Assembly: GCA_965226185.1 (NCBI GenBank)
Contig: CBDDCT010000007.1
Span: forward strand, 1,364,001-1,428,000
Length of the DNA stretch: 64,000 bases
Direction: 5' to 3'
DNA from: CBDCYS01 sp965226185
Lineage (GTDB): Bacteria; Acidobacteriota; Terriglobia; Bryobacterales; UBA6623
A program made the translations under genes and the position numbers. The notes beneath the pieces are model-generated. The model did no database searches, was not told the origin of the DNA, and saw only the letters and a program-made list of their open reading frames with translations. This document shows, in pieces, positions 51,134 through 62,560 of the stretch (position 1 is its first letter; each line of letters starts with the position of its first letter).

Positions 51134-51164
51134 GTGAGAAAAGCGGGCTAAGTGAACAGCATTG
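51134..51164. repeat. Composite of IS1380-end-like motif and repeat-A end motif
   Basis: GTGAGAAAAGCGGGCTA (51134-51150) resembles the terminal repeat of IS1380 copy 1. It overlaps directly with CTAAGTGAACAGCATTG (51148-51164), the terminal motif of repeat family A. Both stand alone here, next to the end of dnaE at 51168. Confidence 0.6.
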
Positions 51165-51167
51165 TAC

Positions 51168-54644
<3,477 letters not shown>

Positions 54645-54948
54645 CGAAGTTCAGTATCAGTATAGGGAGGGCTGGGAGAGGGGTCAAACCCGGCCTGTTG
54701 GAACCCTGCAACCCGGAATCCCCTGGGAAACAGCATCCGGACGTCGTCAGCAAGATTGAACACTTGATGGAGACGGCCCGCACGGAGTCAAAGGAGTTTC
54801 CGGTGAAGAGCTGACTTCGCGCGCCGCGGCCGTTAGCCGGTGAGAAACGCGCAAACGTCCGGCTGCTATACTCCGAACAGCGGTCGCGCACCGCCAGAAC
54901 GGAGCCATCTGCTTCGTTCGGAGCGCAACGCGAAAAAGCTGCCTCGCC
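54645..54948. other. Intergenic region, no gene seen
   Basis: About 300 bp between divergent dnaE and the membrane protein gene. No repeat of the families described was seen. Promoters of both genes should lie here. Confidence 0.5.
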
Positions 54949-55743
54949 ATGGCCGCCGCACCTGACCAGCCCGGCTTTGAAGCTCTTTCCGGGAAGAAGT
55001 TCTCTTTCTACCCCGCCATCCGCAACATCGAGCACAACGAGTGGACTTTTGAGCGAGCCACTTGGGCGGAAGCTCTCGTCGTCAACATCCAGGGCGGGCA
55101 AGAAGTCTGGATCCCGCGCAACTATATCGGCAGTGTCAGCAGCGCGGACGAACCCGTGCTCATCGTCGGCTTGAACCCCGAACTCGAGTTCAAAGCCGGC
55201 GCCGTTTGGCCCCATCGCAAAACCGTCATCGAGATGCCCGCTCCGCGCGCGCCCCGGCCGCCGGATCCGGGGAAAATGCCTAGCGCTCCGGCGGGCGGCG
55301 TCCCCGCCACCTCGGAAACCGAGTCCAAAATGGGACGTTTCGTTGGGGGCGCGCTGGCGCTAGCGCTGGCAGCCTGTTTGATGCTGGTGGTCGTCGTTTC
55401 CGGCGGGTTTCCAAATCCACTGGAGTGGTTCTGGCGGGTTTCCACCGAGACCGCTGATCAGCGCTACCTGGGACTCAACAGCGCCGACGGATACCACGAC
55501 ACCCTCATCAAGGTTGGCAAACCCGAGAAGGAACAATGGCTCACCACGGAGGAAGCGCAAGTTCAGTTTCAATTGCTGTGGTATCCCAGCCGCTCTTACG
55601 CCGTCGTGATGCTGGGATCCACGCGCGGCGACACCCGTTACATCGGCACGATTCATGCCCCTTCCCGCCGGCTGCTCGATTCGGTGCGTTTGTCCGGCGG
55701 GGGTTCGACGGCATCGATGATTCGCAACTTGCCGGAATTCTAG
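54949..55743 (+). CDS. Hypothetical single-pass membrane protein
   Basis: A 264-aa protein. The N-terminal about 95 residues (KKFSFYPAIRNIEHNEWTFE; EVWIPRNYIGSVSSADEPVL) form a compact region. A Pro-rich linker (residues 97-120), one membrane helix (about 131-151, FVGGALALALAACLMLVVVV) and a C-terminal region (HDTLIKVGKPEKEQWLTTEE; AVVMLGSTRGDTRYIGTIHA) follow. No signal peptide, so the N-terminus is probably cytoplasmic and the C-terminus periplasmic. Family not recognised. Confidence 0.75.
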   Translation: MAAAPDQPGFEALSGKKFSFYPAIRNIEHNEWTFERATWAEALVVNIQGGQEVWIPRNYIGSVSSADEPVLIVGLNPELEFKAGAVWPHRKTVIEMPAPRAPRPPDPGKMPSAPAGGVPATSETESKMGRFVGGALALALAACLMLVVVVSGGFPNPLEWFWRVSTETADQRYLGLNSADGYHDTLIKVGKPEKEQWLTTEEAQVQFQLLWYPSRSYAVVMLGSTRGDTRYIGTIHAPSRRLLDSVRLSGGGSTASMIRNLPEF

Positions 55744-55865
55744 ACAGCAGACTCCGCCGGCTTGAGACTCTGCCTGCCGGCTCTAGACTCAGCCTGTTAT
55801 GAGAAATCCCGAACCGCAATAACGCGGGCCTTGGCAACGCGCTCGGAATGTGCTCCACTGATACC

Positions 55866-56837
55866 ATGCTGATCCGCCGGATTCCCCTTCTTGCCCTGCT
55901 CCTCGCCCTAGGCGCTTCGGCGCAGGTTCGCTTTACGCAAAGCGAGGGCCAAATTGTGATCGAGATCGACGGCCAGCCGTTCTCGACCTTCTACTTTGGC
56001 GGCGACGCGCCGAAACCCTATCTGCACCCTCTCCGCGCGGCCGACGGCACGATTGTGACGCGCGGCTATCCGATGGAGAATATTCCGGGCGAAAGACACG
56101 ACCACCCGCATCACCGCGGCCTTTGGTTTACCCATGGAGATGTCAACGGCTACGATTTCTGGGGGAACGAATTCACTCAGAAGCCGCGATCCAAAAAAGG
56201 GATCGTTCGCATGACCCATATCCGGCACAAAGGCGGGAAGACCGGCGGAACAATCGCGGGCACATTCGAGTGGGCGAAGCCCGGCGGCGAGGTCTTGCTA
56301 ACCGAAGAGCGCGAGATGGTTTTCCACTCCGGATCCGGCAATCGGCTCGTCGATTTCGACCTGACGCTCAGCGCCGGTTCAAAGGCCGTAAAGTTCGCGG
56401 ACACGAAGGAGGGAACTTTCGCTGTCCGCCTGGCCACCGAGCTGGAGGAGAATCGGCCCGAGGTCACCGGGATCCCCAGAACCGGGCGCATTCTTTCCTC
56501 CACTGGCAAGGCCGGAGAAATGCAAGCTTGGGGAAAACCGGCCCCTTGGGTCGACTACAGCGGCTCGCTCAAGGGCAAGAAACTCGGCGTCGCCATCTTC
56601 GATCACCCCAGCAACCCGAAGCATCCCACGCATTGGCATGTCCGGGCCTACGGCTTGTTCGCGGCCAATATCTTCGGCGAGCACGATTTCTACCAAGACC
56701 CCTCGCGCGACGCCGGCATTACCGTCGAACCCGGCAAGTCCTTGCACTTTCTTTACCGCGTCGTGATCCACCCCGGCGACGCAAAGCAGGCGAACATCGC
56801 GAAGCTCTACGACAACTACGTGAAAGCCACCCAGTAG
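55866..56837 (+). CDS. PmoA-like protein (DUF6807), secreted
   Basis: A 323-aa protein from the ATG at 55866, with signal peptide MLIRRIPLLALLLALGASA. PYLHPLRAADGTIVTRGYPM and HDHPHHRGLWFTHGDVNGYD are the hallmark motifs of the PmoA/DUF6807 family, as is the later HPTHWHVRAYGLFAANIFGE. The family is widespread in Acidobacteriota and Planctomycetota; its His-rich motif suggests metal or sugar binding, but its function is not established. The stop codon TAG is the first triplet of repeat family C (56835). Confidence 0.9.
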   Translation: MLIRRIPLLALLLALGASAQVRFTQSEGQIVIEIDGQPFSTFYFGGDAPKPYLHPLRAADGTIVTRGYPMENIPGERHDHPHHRGLWFTHGDVNGYDFWGNEFTQKPRSKKGIVRMTHIRHKGGKTGGTIAGTFEWAKPGGEVLLTEEREMVFHSGSGNRLVDFDLTLSAGSKAVKFADTKEGTFAVRLATELEENRPEVTGIPRTGRILSSTGKAGEMQAWGKPAPWVDYSGSLKGKKLGVAIFDHPSNPKHPTHWHVRAYGLFAANIFGEHDFYQDPSRDAGITVEPGKSLHFLYRVVIHPGDAKQANIAKLYDNYVKATQ

Positions 56838-56890
56838 GGAGCGGCACTCTTGCCGGTCCTTCGCCGCGATGCGGCGACGCGGAAGTGGCC
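56835..56890 (+). repeat. Repeat family C, copy 1
   Basis: TAGGGAGCGGCACTCTTGCC, then GGTCCTTCGCCGCGATGCGG, matches the complement of 59262-59319 with few differences. It starts exactly at the stop codon of the DUF6807 gene and may act as its terminator. Confidence 0.65.
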
Positions 56891-57077
56891 GGGAATGAGA
56901 CGGCTTGGATCCAAAACCTGTCGTGACCCTCAGCGACCACACCCTGTAAGCGTGGCCGCAAGCCTCCTGTTCGGACCGCGGCCTAGCCCGCATTTCTCCG
57001 GAATAAGCAGCAAGGCTACCGTCAAACGCTACAATGCAACGGGTGGCCCATAATCCGGCCATCACCCTTCAACCGCC

Positions 57078-58097
57078 ATGAAAAAACTGCTCGTCCTTTT
57101 GCTCGCCGCCGCCAGCCTGCTCGGCGCGGCGGAAAGGAAAATTATCATCACCGGGACGTCCCGCCACTGGTGGGCCCTTAGCGACGAGGCCTTGCGGAAT
57201 TTCCGCGAAGCCGCTACCGGCGCCAAGATCGTCGTGGTCCGGCCCGGCGAGAACTTGGCCGCCGAGGTCGTTGACGCGGATGCTGTCGTCGGCGGCATCT
57301 CGCGCGATTTGTTTCCCACCGCGAAGAAACTCAAGTGGGTCCAAAGCTACAGCGCCGGCGTCGAGGCCTACGGCTGGCCGGAATTCCAGAACAGCGGCGT
57401 CGTGCTGACGAACTGCAAGATCGTTCAAGGGCCCACCATCGCCGACCATGCACTCGGCATGCTGCTGGCGCTGACGCGGGGCCTGAACCGCTACATCTCG
57501 GGACGCGCCAAAGAGGAATGGAATCGCGACCCCGAAGGTCTGACGGAGCTCAAGGACATGACGGCCGTTGTCATCGGTGTCGGCGGCATCGGATCTCGCA
57601 TCGCTCAACGCGCCAGCGCTTTTGGTATGACGGTGATCGGCGTTGACCCGAAGGACATCCCGCCGAGTCCGTTCGTGAGCAGGATTGTCCGGCCCGATCG
57701 CCTCGACACCGTCCTGCCGCAAGCCGACGTCGTCTTCGTCGCCGCGCCGCATACACCGCAAAGCGAACACATGATGGGTCCGAAGCAGTTCGATTTGATG
57801 AAGCGGGGCGCCTTCTTCATCGCTGTCTCACGCGGAAAAGTCTATGACACGCCGGCCTTGGTGAAAGCCCTCGACAGCCGCAAGCTGGCCGGAGCCGGGC
57901 TCGACGTCACCGACCCCGAACCGCTTCCCAAGGGCCATGCCTTGTGGAAATTCGACAACGTCATCATCACGCCTCACGTCGCCTCGCAGTCACCAGGCTC
58001 CCGCAAGCGCCGCATCGCCGTAATCAGAGACAACATCGCCCGCTTCAGCCGCGGCGAGCCGCTGGTCAACGTAGTGGACAAGAAGAAGGGGTACTAG
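57078..58097 (+). CDS. D-2-hydroxyacid dehydrogenase with signal peptide
   Basis: A 339-aa protein. Its N-terminus MKKLLVLLLAAASLLGAAER is a clear signal peptide. The body is a D-isomer-specific 2-hydroxyacid dehydrogenase: TAVVIGVGGIGSRIAQRASA (NAD-binding), AFFIAVSRGKVYDTPALVKA (catalytic Arg), GLDVTDPEPLPKGHALWKFD (Glu) and NVIITPHVASQ (His). Such enzymes need NAD(P), which is normally cytoplasmic, so export is odd. It follows the DUF6807 gene in the same direction with about 240 bp between. Confidence 0.9.
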   Translation: MKKLLVLLLAAASLLGAAERKIIITGTSRHWWALSDEALRNFREAATGAKIVVVRPGENLAAEVVDADAVVGGISRDLFPTAKKLKWVQSYSAGVEAYGWPEFQNSGVVLTNCKIVQGPTIADHALGMLLALTRGLNRYISGRAKEEWNRDPEGLTELKDMTAVVIGVGGIGSRIAQRASAFGMTVIGVDPKDIPPSPFVSRIVRPDRLDTVLPQADVVFVAAPHTPQSEHMMGPKQFDLMKRGAFFIAVSRGKVYDTPALVKALDSRKLAGAGLDVTDPEPLPKGHALWKFDNVIITPHVASQSPGSRKRRIAVIRDNIARFSRGEPLVNVVDKKKGY

Positions 58098-58322
58098 TGT
58101 AGTGCATCAATCAGACCGTAACGTATGGTGAGTCGCCTCCGGGCCTGTTAGCGGCGTGATACGGACCATTTGAGCCGCGTTCGCGCGGCTTGGTGTTTAC
58201 AGGCCAGTCGTTTTACGGCTGGTAAGCCCTGCCGCTGAAGGTTGGTCAGCCCGTTTCAACGGGCTTCCCTCTCCACCACGGAAATCTATGAGTTGCGTTA
58301 TTATTGGCGGACCACACTACCG
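58095..58322 (+). repeat. Repeat family B, copy 2: MITE-like
   Basis: A 225-bp non-coding block. The left end AGTGTAGTGCATCAATCAGA and the complement of the right end AGTGTGGTCCGCCAATAATA share AGTGTRGT and CAAT and so form imperfect terminal inverted repeats. Inside are CAGTCGTTTTACGGCTGG and CAGCCCGTTTCAACGGGCTT as in copy 1 (50915-51112). It lies between the dehydrogenase and BON genes. The remaining bases to 58529 hold no gene. Confidence 0.75.
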
Positions 58323-58529
58323 CAACTGAGCGCAACTGGCCAACTACTTTCCTGACCCCCGCGGTACGTGCGTGGCGGCCAGCCGTTCAAGAAAGATTCA
58401 TTGGTTCTGCAATTAATGGAACCCTACCGGTGTACTATTGCGTCCAACTCAACAGTTGCAAATCAGAACTTCGGAAAGTGGCCACGGACCGAACAATAGC
58501 AACGGATTCGCGATGAAAAGGAGGACGTC

Positions 58530-59072
58530 ATGAAGAAAGTATTCCGTAATTTCGCACTCACCGTCGCTCTTGGCCTGGCCACACTGCCCGCCGCCGCGGC
58601 GAACCATACACAGCACCTGTCTCCGCTGGAGAAACAAGTCCGGCACGAGCTAGTCACCATGCCGTATTACAGTCTCTTCGACAATCTGGTTTTCAAAGTC
58701 GAGGGATCGAAAGTCACTTTGTCCGGTCAGACGATTCGGCCAACCATCAAGAGTTCCGCCGAACGCCTCGTGGCCAGACTCGAAGGCGTTGCTAACGTCG
58801 AGAACGAGATTGAGGTTCTTCCGGTTTCGTCCTACGACGACCGTTTGAGGCTGCGCCTTGCACGCGCCATCTACACCAACCCGGTGCTCGACCGCTTTGG
58901 ACTGCGCTCGGTCCCGGGCATTCACATCATCGTCAGAAACGGCAACGTGACGCTCGAGGGCGTAGTGGCCAACGAAGCTCAGAAGAATGTCGCCTACCTG
59001 GAAGCGAACGGCGTGAGCGGGGCCTTTGCGGTGACCAACAACCTGCGCGTCGAAAATTCGAAGAAAGGATGA
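58530..59072 (+). CDS. Secreted protein with two BON domains
   Basis: A 180-aa protein with signal peptide (NFALTVALGLATLPAAAA) and a good AGGAGG upstream. Two BON domains follow: about residues 35-95 (FDNLVFKVEGSKVTLSGQTI; SAERLVARLEGVANVENEIE) and about 105-175 (VPGIHIIVRNGNVTLEGVVA; NVAYLEANGVSGAFAVTNNL). BON domains are thought to bind membrane lipid; OsmY is a known periplasmic example. Role probably in envelope maintenance. Confidence 0.9.
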   Translation: MKKVFRNFALTVALGLATLPAAAANHTQHLSPLEKQVRHELVTMPYYSLFDNLVFKVEGSKVTLSGQTIRPTIKSSAERLVARLEGVANVENEIEVLPVSSYDDRLRLRLARAIYTNPVLDRFGLRSVPGIHIIVRNGNVTLEGVVANEAQKNVAYLEANGVSGAFAVTNNLRVENSKKG

Positions 59073-59261
59073 CGCGCGTCCCCGCGCCGGCGGCGAACGC
59101 AGCGCAACTTCGGCCCAGACGGCCCTCGAAAGCGAGGCTGTCTGGGCTGCTTCTATTTCTTGGGAACAGTAGTGACAAGCACTCCTGCTTGTCCTAGCCG
59201 CCGCAGGCGGCTCGTTGGCTTTGGGACCGCGGAGAGCCGGCGAGTTGCCGGCAAGCTTTAC

Positions 59262-59319
59262 TTGCCCTTCGCTCGTCGCCGCTTCGCGGCGAGGGACCGG
59301 CAAGATTGCCGGTCCCTAC
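59262..59319. terminator. Hairpin of repeat family C between convergent genes
   Basis: GGGACCGGCAA (59293-59303) and TTGCCGGTCCC (59306-59316) are a perfect 11-bp inverted repeat with a 2-nt gap, preceded by a second hairpin CGCCGCTTCGCGGCG. It lies between the convergent BON gene and rlmH and could end transcription from both sides. It is also a copy of repeat family C (56835-56890). Confidence 0.65.
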
Positions 59320-59326
59320 TTGGTTT

Positions 59327-59731
59327 CTAGCGCGGGTACGGGTGCCCCCGCAAAATCGTAAACGCCCTGTAGATCTGCTCCGCGAGAATAACCCTGGCCA
59401 GCTCATGTGGCAGCGTCATCTTTGAAAGTGAAATCAGGCGGTCCGCGCGGGCCCTGAACTCGTCGGAAAACCCCTCGGCGCCTCCCACGAAAAACGCCGT
59501 TTCTCGGGTGGTCTTCTCAAGAAAGGCCGCTAACTCCCGGGATGTCATCTGCTCCCCAGCAGGATCGACAACGACCTTCAAGACCTTTTCATAAGCCGCC
59601 GCGGCCTTCTCATCCTTCAGTTGCGCCATCTCGAACTGGCAGTAGCGCTTGATGCGGCCGGCGTACTCCTGGGCCAGCAGGTTGGCTTCCCGGTTGCGCG
59701 GCTTGCCGATGAAAAGCAGTTGAAGCTTCAC
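59327..59731 (-). CDS. rlmH: 23S rRNA (pseudouridine1915-N3)-methyltransferase RlmH
   Basis: A 134-aa SPOUT methyltransferase starting with GTG at 59731 (VKLQLLFIGKPRNREANLLA). Motifs include YAGRIKRYCQFEMAQLKDEK, TAFFVGGAEGFSDEFRARAD and LISLSKMTLPHELARVILAE ending in YRAFTILRGHPYPR, the knotted AdoMet-binding region. It methylates pseudouridine 1915 in helix 69 of 23S rRNA. It follows rsfS directly, the usual gene order. Slightly shorter than E. coli RlmH (155 aa). Confidence 0.95.
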   Translation of the reverse strand: MKLQLLFIGKPRNREANLLAQEYAGRIKRYCQFEMAQLKDEKAAAAYEKVLKVVVDPAGEQMTSRELAAFLEKTTRETAFFVGGAEGFSDEFRARADRLISLSKMTLPHELARVILAEQIYRAFTILRGHPYPR

Positions 59732-59768
59732 GGCGTTTCTTGGGATAGCCCAGGCAGGAAGAGAAACG

Positions 59769-60110
59769 CTACGCTGCCTCGGGCACGGGAATTCTTGGGG
59801 CGTTCCTCCAGAGCCGCTCGAGGTCGTAATACTTTCGGGCCTCCGGCGAGAGGACGTGAACAACGAAGTCACCGTAGTCCATCAGAATCCATTCGGCATT
59901 CTGAAATCCCTCGATACCCGCGGCCCGGACGCCTTCTTGCTTGAGGGTTGTCCGGATCTCGTCGCTGATGGCCTGGTTTTGGCGGGTGTTCGATCCCGAG
60001 CAAACCACAAAAGTATCGGTGAAAGAGCTGACCTTGCCGATGTCGAGTACGACGATGTCGTCGGCTTTCTTCGATAGCGCGGCTTGAACCGCTATTTCCC
60101 ACTCACTCAT
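59769..60110 (-). CDS. rsfS: Ribosomal silencing factor RsfS
   Basis: A 113-aa protein of the RsfS/Iojap family: KKADDIVVLDIGKVSSFTDT, FVVCSGSNTRQNQAISDEI, GIEGFQNAEWILMDYGDFVV and HVLSPEARKYYDLERLW. It binds ribosomal protein L14 and stops the subunits joining when nutrients are low. It lies 37 bp before rlmH on the same strand, a conserved pair. Confidence 0.96.
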   Translation of the reverse strand: MSEWEIAVQAALSKKADDIVVLDIGKVSSFTDTFVVCSGSNTRQNQAISDEIRTTLKQEGVRAAGIEGFQNAEWILMDYGDFVVHVLSPEARKYYDLERLWRNAPRIPVPEAA

Positions 60111-60178
60111 GCAAGGACGACGGATTACCCAACTATCTTACCCCTTCCGTCGCCGGGACGATAGAATTAAAGATCGTC

Positions 60179-61000
60179 ATGTTGAGGCGCATGTTGAGCC
60201 GTATGCCAAGCTGGCTGACCAGAACCCTGTTCCTGCTTCTCGTTGCGGGTTGCGTCGCGGCTCTGCCGGGGGCCGATCCGATCGTCGCGAAAAACGAGCT
60301 GGAGCGGGTCAAGGCGCTGGTGAACGCCGGGGCTCTTCCCAGAAACGCATTGGCTAAGGCCCAGGACGACCTCGAAAAAGCAAAGTTGCAAGAAACGATC
60401 CGCAAAACGTTGCTCAACACCGAGTTGACCGAAGCCCGGATTCCCGAGATGTTGCGGGCGGTCACGGCCGTGCGCGACTCGGCCCGCGCCAAACTCGACG
60501 CCAGCCTGCGCCTGGTGGAAGAAGGCGCCCTGCCCGTCAACCCGCTCAAGGAGTTGAGAGAAGACACGGAGTTTGCTGAAAAGCAGTACGAGCTAGCCCA
60601 CTCGCGGGCCAAGATCGTGAAGGAAATGGCCGCCATGGCGCGAGCCGAGCAGCGATTCAAGGAACTCGAAGAAGAGCAGCTGGCCTTCTATTCAGAGGGA
60701 AGCGTCACCTTTTGGGAACGGGACATGCCTTCGATCGACGCCATCTTCTTCCAGCAATTCGGTGTCTCTCTTCCGATCAGCGCTCAGGGGGGAACCGAGG
60801 TGCATCGCTCGATGGGATTCGATCACCGCGACCGGGTCGACGTCGCCGTGCATCCCGATGACGAAGAAGGCTTTTTCCTCATCAGCCTGCTCGAAACATG
60901 GGGTATCCCCTATATCGCCTTTCGAAGCTCGGTTCCGGGGCAGTCCACCGGAGCCCACGTCCATATCGGGCCCCGCAGCGAGCGCATCCCGCCTGAATAG
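60179..61000 (+). CDS. Exported coiled-coil protein with M15-like metallopeptidase end
   Basis: A 273-aa protein. A hydrophobic signal (LTRTLFLLLVAGCVAALPGA) is followed by long charged helices, probably coiled coil, at about residues 38-172. The C-terminal about 95 residues contain SMGFDHRDRVDVAVHPDDEE and GQSTGAHVHIGPRSERIP. His216, Asp221 and the HVH pair (His260, His262) match the zinc-site pattern of M15/D-Ala-D-Ala peptidase-like proteins. It may act on peptidoglycan in the periplasm. Family membership is inferred from these residues. Confidence 0.75.
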   Translation: MLRRMLSRMPSWLTRTLFLLLVAGCVAALPGADPIVAKNELERVKALVNAGALPRNALAKAQDDLEKAKLQETIRKTLLNTELTEARIPEMLRAVTAVRDSARAKLDASLRLVEEGALPVNPLKELREDTEFAEKQYELAHSRAKIVKEMAAMARAEQRFKELEEEQLAFYSEGSVTFWERDMPSIDAIFFQQFGVSLPISAQGGTEVHRSMGFDHRDRVDVAVHPDDEEGFFLISLLETWGIPYIAFRSSVPGQSTGAHVHIGPRSERIPPE

Positions 61001-61367
61001 GGGCAGTTCGATCAACGGGAGCCCTGCAAGCTCTCGATGTCGTTTGCATCCGTCCGCGGCCGAACGGGACGGCGCCTGAGCAACCGCCACTGTCAAGGGA
61101 GCTTGCGCCAGAGACCGTGGGCGGTTCCGCGGAAACTATGTCGGCATGCGTGAGTGCCTAGAAGCTATCTCATAAATGCCGAAGGAAAACGAGACAGCAA
61201 GAGTGTAGGCGCCACGCCTGGCGACATCGCCTCGGCACGGTAAGTTGAGCACGGCCAGCCAGCGAAACGAAGTAGTGGCGGGCCTGTCGCGTGCTTCGGC
61301 CGTCTGGTGGCGAGAAATACAGGCTAGAATGAGATCGACTCTCGTTAGTCTGCATGGAGGCCCCAAG
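61001..61367. other. Intergenic region, no gene seen
   Basis: About 365 bp upstream of the exported FMN enzyme operon. A ribosome binding site GGAGG lies at 61353-61358. No gene, repeat or obvious terminator was found. Confidence 0.5.
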
Positions 61368-62546
61368 ATGCTGAGCCGCCGCGAAGCACTCCAAAACCTG
61401 GCTGCGTTCTTCCTGGCCTCGCCGTTGCTGCGGGCGCAAAGTTCCGCCTCCGGCGGCGGCGACCCGATGCTTGAGCTGGCCAACGTTTTCGATTTCGCCA
61501 AGTACGCCCAATCGAAACTAGACCCTGTCGCATGGGACTACATGGACGAAGGCAGCGAAGACGAAGCCGCGCTGCGCGACGCGCGGGAGGCCTTCAACCG
61601 TATCATCATCCGTCCGCGCTTTTTGACCGACGTTCACAAGATCAACGTTTCGACGAAGTTATTCGGGAAGGACCTGCCGCACCCTATCTTCATCGATCCC
61701 GCCGGAGGCAAGAACTGCTTCTATCCCAACGGCGAGGCCGAAGTCGCCAAAGCCGCGGGCGAGTCGAACACGCTGATGATCACCAACGGCGGCATCGACG
61801 ATGTGCTCAGCTCCGGCCAAGGACCAAAGAACTGGTGGCAGGTGACCACCGGAGGGCAGTTCCGCACCGAGAACATGATGCTCAACTTCATCGAGCCGCT
61901 CGAAGACAAAGGCTGCGGCGGCATCTGCTTCACGGTGGACATCATGCATGTCTCCCACCGAGAACGCAGCATTCACAACAAGCTGATCCGCAGTTGGTGC
62001 GATACCGGCATCCCGCGCGATGCCCAGGGCAATTTGATCTACAAGCCAACGGACGAAGTTTGGCGCACTGGGAATTATCCTTCTCGTCCGTTCCCGACGC
62101 CGTCCTGGGAAACCGTCAAGCAACTGCGCGAACTCACCGACCTGCCGATCATCATCAAAGGAGTCCTCACGGCCGAAGATACCCAAAAAGCCGTCGAAGC
62201 GGGGATGTCGGCCGTTGTCGTCTCGAGCCACGGGGCGCGGCAGCTCGATCACGTCGGGGGCACGATTGAGGCGCTGCCGGAATGCGTGCAGGCGGCGGGC
62301 GGCAAGATCCCCGTTTTGATCGACGGCGGCTTCCGGCGGGGCACCGACATTTTGAAGGCTTTGGCGCTCGGCGCGGCTGCTGTTGGAGTGGCGCGTCCCT
62401 ACCTTTGGGGGCTGGCGAGTTTCGGTCAAAGAGGCGTTGCGCGGGTGATGGAACTGCTTCGCACCGAATTAGCTCTCGATATGGGGATGTCAGGGGTTGC
62501 AAACATCACGGACATTGACCGAGAATTAGTGCGCATCCGTAAATAA
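61368..62546 (+). CDS. Exported FMN-dependent alpha-hydroxyacid oxidoreductase
   Basis: A 392-aa protein from the ATG at 61368 after GGAGG. The N-terminus (MLSRREALQNLAAFFLASPL) has twin Arg and a hydrophobic stretch, suggesting Tat export, as expected for a protein folded around FMN. The FMN_dh domain has WDYMDEGSEDEAALRDAREA, IIIRPRFLTDV, IIIKGVLTAEDTQKAVEAGM (FMN Lys) and VVVSSHGARQLDHVGG (catalytic His and substrate Arg; usually SNHGGRQLD). It should oxidise a 2-hydroxyacid such as lactate. It heads an operon with a propeller and a tetraheme cytochrome, which could accept its electrons. Confidence 0.88.
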   Translation: MLSRREALQNLAAFFLASPLLRAQSSASGGGDPMLELANVFDFAKYAQSKLDPVAWDYMDEGSEDEAALRDAREAFNRIIIRPRFLTDVHKINVSTKLFGKDLPHPIFIDPAGGKNCFYPNGEAEVAKAAGESNTLMITNGGIDDVLSSGQGPKNWWQVTTGGQFRTENMMLNFIEPLEDKGCGGICFTVDIMHVSHRERSIHNKLIRSWCDTGIPRDAQGNLIYKPTDEVWRTGNYPSRPFPTPSWETVKQLRELTDLPIIIKGVLTAEDTQKAVEAGMSAVVVSSHGARQLDHVGGTIEALPECVQAAGGKIPVLIDGGFRRGTDILKALALGAAAVGVARPYLWGLASFGQRGVARVMELLRTELALDMGMSGVANITDIDRELVRIRK

Positions 62547-62560
62547 GGAGGATAGCCACA

